Part shown: piece after piece, positions 37,416-46,132 of the stretch
How the letters are laid out: each line of letters begins with the position of its first letter
Numbering within the stretch: position 1 is the first letter of the stretch
Assembly (NCBI RefSeq): GCF_902769175.1
Contig: NZ_CACXNW010000004.1
Coordinates: 1-64,000 of the forward strand
From: an uncultured Methanobrevibacter sp.
Lineage (GTDB): Archaea; Methanobacteriota; Methanobacteria; Methanobacteriales; Methanobacteriaceae
Length of the DNA: 64,000 nt
Reading direction: 5' to 3'
Translations under genes and position numbers: made by a program
The notes under the pieces: model-generated
The model's database searches: none
The model's input: the letters and a program-made list of their open reading frames with translations, nothing else
What the model was told of the DNA's origin: nothing

Positions 37416-37934
37416 CATATTGGATAAATTTATAAAAGATAAAGAAATCTGATGGGGAAACTAAATGAAATGGGGTCTAAAACCATTTTCATTATTATTG
37501 CTAACACTACTTCTTTTATGCACATTGACATCACCTTATGCTACTGATATGAGTAATATGGCAGATGCAATAGAAATAAGCGATTTTAATGAAAATGTAA
37601 ATGAAATAACTTTAAAAAGTGATATAAGTAATGAGAAAAATTCGCAGGATAATGTTTTGTTGTAGATGATAATTTAAATGATTTTGAGAGTGATTCGTCT
37701 ATAGATAGTAGTTTTACTGATTTTGATGATATGTCTATAGGGGATTATTCTTCTATAGATAGTGGCTTTGCTGGTGAGAATGTTTTACTGAATGATGAAT
37801 ATGGAAATGATATCATTGCTAATGAAAACAGTTCTCAAAATGATTATTCAGTTGCATCAAAGGGTTCACAGCAAAAATTAGCTGCTATTCCAGGATTAAC
37901 CTTTAGTCAATAATCTCAAGATATCGCTGCAGCA

Positions 37935-38447
37935 TTGCCAGTAGGTCTGATAAATTTAGAATCAGATTATGCATTTAATCTGCAATATGATGAAGCATTT
38001 GTATTTGGAATTTCAATACAGCCTGTAATGAATACTGTCATTAATGGAAATGGCCATATTATTGATGGGGATTATAAAGCTGCATTATTCAATATACTAA
38101 ATGCTCAGTTTAGAGTCACTTTCAATAATCTGACATTTATAAATGTTGGCTACAGCAATGATATGGAGGATTGTTATCGTAATCAGGCTCCTCCAGGTAC
38201 TGGAGATGTTCGCAAGATAATTAATGCTGTCCGGATTGTAGGGTCTGATGTAATGTTTAGTAATTGCAAATTCATATCCAATAAGTGCACTATGGATGGG
38301 GCAATATCCGCTTCATCATTTTCAAAATTTGAGGTTTTTAATTCTCAATTCCTGTCAAACAATGCTGCCAACGGTGCTGCGATTACAATGGACCATTCAT
38401 GCTCTGTAGAAATTTACCAAAGTGATTTTGCCCAAAATATGGCATAG
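37935..38447 (+). CDS. ALP-D fragment (beta-helix start)
   Basis: 170 residues between TAA 37911 and TAG 38445: INGNGHIIDGD and rungs with NNAANGAAITMD. In frame with the next fragment. Confidence 0.5.
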   Translation: MPVGLINLESDYAFNLQYDEAFVFGISIQPVMNTVINGNGHIIDGDYKAALFNILNAQFRVTFNNLTFINVGYSNDMEDCYRNQAPPGTGDVRKIINAVRIVGSDVMFSNCKFISNKCTMDGAISASSFSKFEVFNSQFLSNNAANGAAITMDHSCSVEIYQSDFAQNMA

Positions 38448-39098
38448 ATGGATGGGGGAGCTATTTATATTAAAGAGACTCAGCTGTTAAATGAAAATAA
38501 TACTGTTAAAATAATTGATTGCAACTTCGCTTCCAATACTGCAGGATATAACGGAGGTGGAATTTGTGCCGATGAAGATGGGAATACTCTTTTATTTCTG
38601 TTAAATTCAAATTTTACAGGAAAAAAAGCAGAGGAAACTGGTGGCGGGCTGTATTTAGTATGCCGTTGTAGCCTTGACCTCTGTGAGTTTATCGAAAATC
38701 AAGCTCAAAGTGTAGGGGGAGCTTATTTAGGGGCTATGGGATATTTAAGTAATGAACCATATGATGAAACTGTTGCAGTCCTTCTAAGGTTTACCCAATG
38801 CAAACTCATTGGTAATCATGCAGAAGATTTAGCCAGTGATCTTTACATTAATATAGCAGAGTATACTGGGCTTTTTGTACTTCGGGAGATTTATGTGAAA
38901 AGTAGTTCTGTTGAAGTTCCTGCCATTCATTTGAAATCTGAATCTGAAAGAGTAAATTTTATTATTAAACAAAATTCTTTCGTTGTGCCGAATTCCACAT
39001 CTGATTTTTGCTATATGAAATTGAAAATACTCGTATCTCTAATGTCATTGAAAATTGGTGGGGAAGAAATAACCCATATTCAAATACTCGATTTATAA
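38448..39098 (+). CDS. ALP-D fragment (beta-helix)
   Basis: 216 residues that continue the helix after TAG 38445 (GGAIYIKETQ, GGGLYLVCR). The authentic frame leaves near 39021. Confidence 0.5.
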   Translation: MDGGAIYIKETQLLNENNTVKIIDCNFASNTAGYNGGGICADEDGNTLLFLLNSNFTGKKAEETGGGLYLVCRCSLDLCEFIENQAQSVGGAYLGAMGYLSNEPYDETVAVLLRFTQCKLIGNHAEDLASDLYINIAEYTGLFVLREIYVKSSSVEVPAIHLKSESERVNFIIKQNSFVVPNSTSDFCYMKLKILVSLMSLKIGGEEITHIQILDL

Positions 39099-39694
39099 TT
39101 GATGTGGATGGCCGTATTTTTGATATTTCAAGACCTTTCGATCAATCTCATGTCCGTTTCGCTCTTAAATCTCCAACTCTTTATGCAAATGTTCAAAGTG
39201 AATTCGAGTTAAGCCCTAAAAATAATTATGAGTTCCTCCCGTTTTTCCCATATGGTGTTGAGGCAAATTGTTTTACCTCTGATGGTGTTGCAACAATCAG
39301 CCCATCTGAACTTTTCCCTAATTCAAGACGTAGCATATTTTTCACTCCTAATAAAGTTGGTACCGTTAGCCTTAGCGTCATATTGGATTATGAGAACATA
39401 ACATATCAGGCTTGGTCTTGGCCTACTAGAAAAATGGTAGTGACTTGGACAGGTGCTGGAGTTACTGTCGGACTTCTCGTTTATGGTATTGTTCGCATAC
39501 GCGAAGATTTGTCTGATGATACATCTTCCTTTGCCACATTTGAAGAGGCAATCAATAATATTGATGATGGATTTGCGATTATAGTTCCTCCAGGAGTTTA
39601 CAGAGGAATTGGAAACGTTGGATTGAACATCAATAAGAACATAGTCATAATGTCAGACCCTAATCAGACTGGTGATGTGATAATTGATGGGTAG
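39008..39694 (+). CDS. ALP-D fragment (Ig-like, hydrophobic segment)
   Basis: 228 residues with ENWWGRNN, an Ig-like part, the internal hydrophobic segment and the start of the second helix. It ends at TAG 39692, where ALP-E has a Glu codon. Confidence 0.5.
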   Translation: MLYEIENTRISNVIENWWGRNNPYSNTRFIIDVDGRIFDISRPFDQSHVRFALKSPTLYANVQSEFELSPKNNYEFLPFFPYGVEANCFTSDGVATISPSELFPNSRRSIFFTPNKVGTVSLSVILDYENITYQAWSWPTRKMVVTWTGAGVTVGLLVYGIVRIREDLSDDTSSFATFEEAINNIDDGFAIIVPPGVYRGIGNVGLNINKNIVIMSDPNQTGDVIIDG

Positions 39695-40647
39695 GGTCAG
39701 TCATGGATATGGAACATTTCCGCTACAAACATTACCCTTTTAGGACTGACTTTTTCCAATGGGCTAACTAACGGTGACGGTGGGGCTCTCATGTTCAATG
39801 AGCCTATGGATAATTGTACAATCATATCCATTTTCGTTAACAATAATGCTGCCAATGGAGGAGCTATCTATTTCGCCTCAACTGGAGGAAATATCAGCTA
39901 CAGTAAGTTCACGTCGAATGTTGCCACATATGATGGAGGTGCTGTTTATTTCTCAGATGGCGGAACGATTATAAATGACACTTTTGAATATAACCGGCAG
40001 ACCGTGGTGGTGCAATATTCCTTATGGGTGATTTGAACAACGAGAATATAACTTTTACAAACAATATGGCTAATGAAGGAAATGACATTTATGCTGTAGG
40101 AAGCACTGATCCTTCTTTAAGTCTTAGCATCAATAACGTTACAGAAGGACAGCCTGTTTTATTTGAAATCAATGCAGATTCCTCTTGTTCAGGGATGGCT
40201 TTAGTTTATGTCATTAACCTTACTTATACTGTAAACATTGTCAATGGGTATGGAAGTGCAACAGCCAGTTTACCTTATGGAGTCTATACTGCAAATGCTG
40301 TTTTCAGAGGAAAATGATAAGTTTAAACGAGTGAATGTTACACAGGAATTTGAAGTTTATAAAAAGCCTTTGATTGATCCTGAGTTAATCATAAGCGTTG
40401 GAAATATTGCTGAAGGCCAAGATGCCTTAATCGAGATCAATGCAAACAGCGCTTTCTCTTCTCAAGTTCACGTCATGATTGATTTGGATGTCTTAAATAT
40501 CCAAACCGTAAATGTTGTCAATGGATTTGGCTTTCTCACATGGGAAGGTTTGAAATTAGGCAATCATACCGCCACTGCCTTTTGGGATGCCATCGATGAT
40601 TTGCAGGTGGAGCCAATTCCACAGACTTTGAAGTTTATCCTAAAGAG

Positions 40648-42945
40648 TTGATTGACCCTGAATTAAGAGTCAGTGTAGAAAATGTGAATATTGGCGAGTC
40701 TGTTTTGGTTAAGGTTTATGTCAATGAGACTTTCAGCGGTGATGTGGACCTTATGATTAATAATTCAGATTCAACATATTTGGTGCCAATTGTTGGTGGT
40801 TATGGTGAGTTTGAAATTTCCGATTTGCCTATAGGCAGCTATATGGCCACTGTTGTGTTTAATGGAACTGATACATTTAGAAACAGCACTGCAACTGCTG
40901 AATTTGAAGTTTATCATAAAGATTTGATAGATCCTAACTTGACAGCAAGTGTCAGTAATGTTACTGCAGGAGAATCAGTATTGATTGAGATTCATACTAA
41001 TGATACCTTTAATGGCAATGTTAGTGTTACTGTCAATGGTTCCGAGCTCAGTAATCTTGGGATTGCCAATGGTTCCCAAGTCCGTAATGTTGAGATTGCC
41101 AATGGTTATGGATCTGTTGCATTTGATGATTTGGCCTCTGGCAATTACACTGCTACCGTGAGATTTAATGAAACTGAAGTATTTAGAAAAAGCAAGGTCA
41201 CAGTAGAATTTGAGGTTCGCCCTAACTTGGTTGATCCTAACTTAAGCATCAGCATATCCAACATCACATACGGTGAGCAGTTAGTGGTTGAATTAGGTAC
41301 AAACGCTACATTCTCAGGAAATGTGACATTCAAGTTCAATGGTTCAGAGGAATCCTATCATGTAAACATTACCGAAGGATATGGAAAATTAACTTTAGAT
41401 AATATTAACGCTGGTCGATATATTGCATTTGCAGCATTCCATCATACAGATGTATTCCAAAGAAGCATAAAATGGACTAAGTTTGAGGTTTATCCTGCAA
41501 ATACATCATTATCAGCTATTGTGGATGATGTTGTTGTAGGAGAATCTTCCAATCTGCAAATAAGCCTATTTGATGAAAGTGGCAATCCTATAGATGGAAT
41601 AGTGACCATTTCCATTAATGGTGAAGACACTAATGTAACTGTCACCGGAGGAAAAATCACAGTTCCAGTAGTTCCTGCTGGTGAAATAGGAGTTTGTTCA
41701 GTTACAATCACTTATCTTGGTGATGAAAATCATGGTTCAAGTGTTTTAAATGCAGATATTACTGTCTATGGTCCTGGAAACGTAACCGTTAAGCACACTG
41801 ATGCTGGAGATGCAGCAGACATTCAAGCTGCAATCGATTCTGCAAATCCTGGAGATACAATAAGATTAGGAAAGTACAGCTATGCAGGTGTTGTTGATGT
41901 AAACATCACTGAATCTGTAACAATTGCAGGAACTGAAGGAACTATCATTGCAAGTGCAGGTGATGGAACACCTATATTCAATGTTCTTGCAATTTCCGAT
42001 AATGGTTCTGAAAACCTAACAATCACTGGTGTTGACTTTAAGTTAGCTAATGGAGACACAGTTGTTAAGGCAACTGCTGATAATGACACTGAAAACCCGT
42101 TATCTATTGTAACTCCGTCCATAAGCATCACTGACAACAGCTTTGAGCTTGTCAATGATACAACTGTTCCAGAATCAATCAGGATTTTAGAGCTTGACTC
42201 TGAAAGAGGAGTATTATCTCCTACAGGTGAAATAGCTATTGCAGGAAATACCATTTCTGCAGGAATCGGTCCATTTAAATTTGAAGTAACTTCAATCAAT
42301 TCCGGTGGAGACACCATCATTGTTCCTCAAAACATTTCTGATGAAAGAAAGGCTACAGTGATTGTATTTGAAAACATGAACACAACTGCAGTTTCTAAAG
42401 ATGATGGAGGAAAAACAGGAGAATACTTCGTATGGAGATTAACAGATGCTGACGGAAACCCATTGGCAATCACTCCTATGGAAATAGGGTTCAATGGTGT
42501 TGTATACACTTATGAAAAGGATGGAATCATTACAGATGATGACGGTTATGCTAAATTGCAGATAAACCTCGGATACAAAGGAGTATACACATTTGCGATA
42601 TGCTTCCTTGGAAATGATGAGTACAATGCTTCATTTGTTGTAGCGAAAATAACTGTAGACACTCAAAAGCCTAGCTTAGCAGCTCCTAACAAATCTTATG
42701 CAGCAAGCGCAAAGACCAAGACATTGACTGCAACATTCAAGACTGCAAATGGAAACCCAATTGCAGACGAATGGATCACTTTCACAGTCAATGGAAAAAT
42801 ATACAAGGCAAAAACCAATGCAAATGGTATTGCAAGCGTAAACGTTAGCATAAACAAAAAAGGAACCTATGCATTTGTTGCAAAATTCGCAGGAGACAGC
42901 ACTTATGCTGCAATAAACAAAACAGCAATATTAACAATAAGTTAA
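40648..42945 (+). CDS. ALP-D C-terminal fragment (Ig-like repeats, HTDAGD cassette)
   Basis: 765 residues, the longest open part of ALP-D. Four Ig-like repeats of about 92 residues begin with LIDPxLxxSVxN. A variant repeat (PANTSLSAIVDD), the HTDAGDAADIQAAI beta-helix block and two Ig-like domains ending KTAILTIS follow. No membrane anchor or sortase signal is seen. Confidence 0.7.
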   Translation: MIDPELRVSVENVNIGESVLVKVYVNETFSGDVDLMINNSDSTYLVPIVGGYGEFEISDLPIGSYMATVVFNGTDTFRNSTATAEFEVYHKDLIDPNLTASVSNVTAGESVLIEIHTNDTFNGNVSVTVNGSELSNLGIANGSQVRNVEIANGYGSVAFDDLASGNYTATVRFNETEVFRKSKVTVEFEVRPNLVDPNLSISISNITYGEQLVVELGTNATFSGNVTFKFNGSEESYHVNITEGYGKLTLDNINAGRYIAFAAFHHTDVFQRSIKWTKFEVYPANTSLSAIVDDVVVGESSNLQISLFDESGNPIDGIVTISINGEDTNVTVTGGKITVPVVPAGEIGVCSVTITYLGDENHGSSVLNADITVYGPGNVTVKHTDAGDAADIQAAIDSANPGDTIRLGKYSYAGVVDVNITESVTIAGTEGTIIASAGDGTPIFNVLAISDNGSENLTITGVDFKLANGDTVVKATADNDTENPLSIVTPSISITDNSFELVNDTTVPESIRILELDSERGVLSPTGEIAIAGNTISAGIGPFKFEVTSINSGGDTIIVPQNISDERKATVIVFENMNTTAVSKDDGGKTGEYFVWRLTDADGNPLAITPMEIGFNGVVYTYEKDGIITDDDGYAKLQINLGYKGVYTFAICFLGNDEYNASFVVAKITVDTQKPSLAAPNKSYAASAKTKTLTATFKTANGNPIADEWITFTVNGKIYKAKTNANGIASVNVSINKKGTYAFVAKFAGDSTYAAINKTAILTIS

Positions 42946-42949
42946 ATGG

Positions 42950-42965
42950 GATAATTTTTATTATC
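42950..42965 (+). terminator. Terminator hairpin of ALP-D
   Basis: GATAAT-TTTT-ATTATC starts 5 nt after the stop, with T-rich sequence after. Same hairpin as at the end of ALP-B (7020-7039). The rest of 42966-43299 contains a GTTTA microsatellite near 42991-43010 and no gene. Confidence 0.7.
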
Positions 42966-43299
42966 TTATTTGATTTTTTCTTTTTTTTTAGTTTAGTTTA
43001 GTTTAGTTTATTATTTGATTATTTTTTTTATTTTCTTTTTTTCAAAATTATTATTCTATCTTTTTTTATTTTTTCTATTTAGGTTCTTTTTTTAATTTGA
43101 TGTGTTTATGTTTTTATTCTTTTTTTCAATTCATCTGCATATAGCTATAAGATTATTCATTAAAATTTATAAATTTTCTATTTCAACAAATAAAGTTAAA
43201 AAGAAAACCTAATATTATATATAATATATTCAATAAAGTTATTTATATTAGAATATATTATATAAAAATTTTAATTATATTTCTTGGGGGAGTAAGTTA

Positions 43300-44181
43300 A
43301 TGAAAAGGGGATTAAGAATATTTTTATTATTCCTTGTTTTCCTTATTTTATGCTCATTTACATCAGTAAACGCAGAGGATGCAAACAATATTGCTGATGT
43401 AGTGGGAGAAAATAATATTGGGGATAATTTTGCGCTTGAGGCCTTGGAAAATGATGGGAACATAAACCATTTGGCCACTAATGATAATTCTATGCTATCT
43501 GATAATATCCTGGAAGAGGATAATGATTTAGATAATGCAATAGCTGATTCTTGCAATGAAAAGGATAGTAATGAGTTTACATTGTCAGTAGAAGATGAAA
43601 GCATAGATAATGAAAGCAATGGGAATAATCTTGTTTTGTCTGAAAATGATGTTAATGATTTATCTGACAATATATTAGGTGTAGAGGAAAATAATGACAA
43701 TTCTGATTTATCTGACAATATATTAGGTATAGATGAAAATAATGACAATTCTTTTTTATCTGACAATATATTAGGTGTAGAGGAAAATAATGACAATTCT
43801 GATTTGTCTTCTGATTCAGATCAAAATTTAGGGGTTATTGGAGGATTGCCCTTTGCCCAATTAGCTACATTTATCAACATAAATATGCCATTAGGTGTAA
43901 TTGGTTTGACTTCTGATTATAGTTTTAATCTGACAACTGATGAGGCATTTGCATTGGGAATTTCATTACATCCTACAATGGATACTATTATTGATGGTAA
44001 TGGCCATTCCATTGACGGGGACTTCAAAGCTGTCTTGTTTACTATAATACACGCCCCATTTTCCATCACTTTTAGGAATGTGAATTTCATCAATGCCGGC
44101 TATAGTGATGAAATGAGGGAATGTTATGAGGGTTTGGCTCCTCCAGGTACTGGTGATTACATCAATTATTCAATGCTGTGA
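43300..44181 (+). CDS. ALP-E N-terminal fragment
   Basis: 293 residues: signal peptide, Asp/Asn/Glu-rich linker with SDNILGVEENNDNS repeats, then the first helix rungs (IDGNGHSIDGD). Out of frame after about 44166. Confidence 0.6.
   Translation: MKRGLRIFLLFLVFLILCSFTSVNAEDANNIADVVGENNIGDNFALEALENDGNINHLATNDNSMLSDNILEEDNDLDNAIADSCNEKDSNEFTLSVEDESIDNESNGNNLVLSENDVNDLSDNILGVEENNDNSDLSDNILGIDENNDNSFLSDNILGVEENNDNSDLSSDSDQNLGVIGGLPFAQLATFININMPLGVIGLTSDYSFNLTTDEAFALGISLHPTMDTIIDGNGHSIDGDFKAVLFTIIHAPFSITFRNVNFINAGYSDEMRECYEGLAPPGTGDYINYSML
43657..43800 (+). repeat. 48-bp tandem repeat (three copies) in ALP-E
   Basis: Copies at 43657-43704, 43705-43752 and 43753-43800 encode D/F-LSDNILGVEENNDNS. 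In-frame (16 codons each), so copy number can change without breaking the frame. Confidence 0.9.
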
Positions 44182-46013
44182 GGATTATAAGTTCAAGAGT
44201 AAATTTTCAGAATTGCACATTCATGAATAATAGATGTCCAATAGATGGCGCACTATTTGCATCATCAAATTCTAATATTGATTTACTAAATTGCCGATTT
44301 GAGGGAAATTCCGCAACTAATGGTGCTGCTATCACTGCAGATAATTCCTGTAATCTAGTTATTGGCAACTCTTCATTCCTTCTTAATAATGCAAAAATGG
44401 AAGGTGGTGCAGTTTATATTAAAGATGCTGGACTTCTATCAATTCAGAAATTGTTGATGATATATCAATCTAGCTTTGAAAGCAATACTGCACAATATAA
44501 TGGCGGTGCAATATATGTTGAGAGCGATGAAAGATTCATAGCAACCATAGTCGATTCAGTTTTCACAGAAAACAGTGCCTCAAATACTGGAGGTGCATTG
44601 TATATAGACTCTAATGCAGATTTAACATTCTGTAATTTCACTCGCAATTCTGCTGGAAGTGTAGGTGGGGCTTATTTAGGATATTTTAAGAATGGAAATG
44701 AACCTATTGATCCTGATGACGAAAACAATCTTAGATTCACCCATTGCATTTTCATTGATAATCAAGCCACAAGCATGGCTTCTGATTTATATATTGATTT
44801 TCAGATGGATGAAGGTCTTTATGTTTTCCAGGAAAATTATGTCAAATCAATTGCAACCCATACTCCTGCTATCTATTTACATTCAAGTGTAGCTGCTCTA
44901 AGATATAAAATAAAACATAATTCATTTATAGTCCCTAGGAGTTTAGTTGATTTTTGTTTTATGAAAATGGATAATATGCATGTTGATGAGTTCAATGAGA
45001 ATTGGTGGGGTAGAAATTTTTCTTATGACGATATTAAATTCAATGTTATGTTAGATAGATTTACTTATGATGTTGGAAATCCATTAGACAGACGACCTTT
45101 ACATATTTCATTTGGTCTCGATAACCTTGAAAAGGGTGTAGAATCTGAAATTAAGTTTGTTATTAGTACTGGAACAACCTATAAAACATTAAAAACAATT
45201 AAGTTTTTCCCATTTGGTGTTAATTTTGAAAGCACATCTCCACATGGTGCAATTAGGGTAGGGCCAAGTTCCAAAAAGCCTAGCTGGAAAAGCGTATATT
45301 TCACTCCTAATAAGGCTTTCGCTGTTAATTTTACAGTCACTGCTGATTATCAGACATTAAAATTTTCTTCAAGTGCTTCAATTTCAACTAAAAACACTTT
45401 GATTTGGTTTGGTGCAGGTTTCGGTGCTGTCCTATCTGTTATTGCTTATGAATTTGTTTCTCTTCATCATTCTGATGATGGTTCTGATAATGAATCTGAT
45501 GATGCTTATTATACAATTGAGGATGCAATCAATGCTGTTGGAGATGGCTGTGCCATTATAGTTCCTCCTGGAGTTTATAGGGGACTTGGAAATGTTGGTT
45601 TGAACATTAATAAAAATATTATCATTATGTCTGACCCAAATCAGACTGGTGATGTGGTGATTGATGCTGAAGGAAAATCCGGAATTTGGAACATTTCAGC
45701 CTCAAACTTCACTGTTTTAGGTTTGACTTTTATAAATGGACAGACAAGCGACAATGGAGCTGCCTTAAATTTCAATGCACCTCTTGACAACAGCACTATA
45801 GTTGCTAATTTCATTAACAATAATGCTGCAAATGGAGGAGCAATCTATTTTGACTCTACTGGAGGAAATATAAGCTACAGTAAGTTCGTATCGAATGTTG
45901 CCACATATGATGGAGGGGCTGTCTATTTCTCAATGGCGGAACCATTGAAAACGATGCGTTTGAATATAATAGGGCAGACCGTGGTGGAGCGATATTCCAA
46001 ACAGGGGAATTAA
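44178..46013 (+). CDS. ALP-E central fragment (beta-helices, hydrophobic segment)
   Basis: 611 residues: helix one, NENWWGRN turn, Ig-like part, hydrophobic segment, and the IIVPPGVYRGLGNVGLNINK start of helix two. The last roughly 27 residues are out of frame after 45932. Confidence 0.6.
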   Translation: MRIISSRVNFQNCTFMNNRCPIDGALFASSNSNIDLLNCRFEGNSATNGAAITADNSCNLVIGNSSFLLNNAKMEGGAVYIKDAGLLSIQKLLMIYQSSFESNTAQYNGGAIYVESDERFIATIVDSVFTENSASNTGGALYIDSNADLTFCNFTRNSAGSVGGAYLGYFKNGNEPIDPDDENNLRFTHCIFIDNQATSMASDLYIDFQMDEGLYVFQENYVKSIATHTPAIYLHSSVAALRYKIKHNSFIVPRSLVDFCFMKMDNMHVDEFNENWWGRNFSYDDIKFNVMLDRFTYDVGNPLDRRPLHISFGLDNLEKGVESEIKFVISTGTTYKTLKTIKFFPFGVNFESTSPHGAIRVGPSSKKPSWKSVYFTPNKAFAVNFTVTADYQTLKFSSSASISTKNTLIWFGAGFGAVLSVIAYEFVSLHHSDDGSDNESDDAYYTIEDAINAVGDGCAIIVPPGVYRGLGNVGLNINKNIIIMSDPNQTGDVVIDAEGKSGIWNISASNFTVLGLTFINGQTSDNGAALNFNAPLDNSTIVANFINNNAANGGAIYFDSTGGNISYSKFVSNVATYDGGAVYFSMAEPLKTMRLNIIGQTVVERYSKQGN

Positions 46014-46132
46014 GCAAGGAAAACATTAGTTATAGAAGCAATTATGCAAAAGAAGGCAACGATATATTTGTTATTGGAAATGATGATCCAAATTTAGGCT
46101 TAAGGGTTAATGATGTAACTGAAGGTGAGGAG

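Larger units (their letters stand above)
37465..42945 (+). pseudogene. ALP-D: giant adhesin-like protein, multiply broken
   Basis: About 1,830 codons, paralogous to ALP-E along its length. Order: signal peptide (LKPFSLLLLTLLLLCTLTSPYAT), acidic linker, beta-helix (38.0-39.0 kb) closing with ENWWGRN, an Ig-like part, a hydrophobic segment (VTWTGAGVTVGLLVYGIV, about 39.44 kb), a second helix (IIVPPGVYRGIGNVGLNINK), six Ig-like repeats, and the HTDAGD C-terminal cassette. Lesions: frameshift near 37656; TAA 37911-37913; TAG 38445-38447; frameshift near 39021; TAG 39692-39694; shifts near 39995, at 40311-40314 (A4 run) and near 40610. The protein pattern resumes after each, so this is a decayed single gene. 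Confidence 0.88.
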
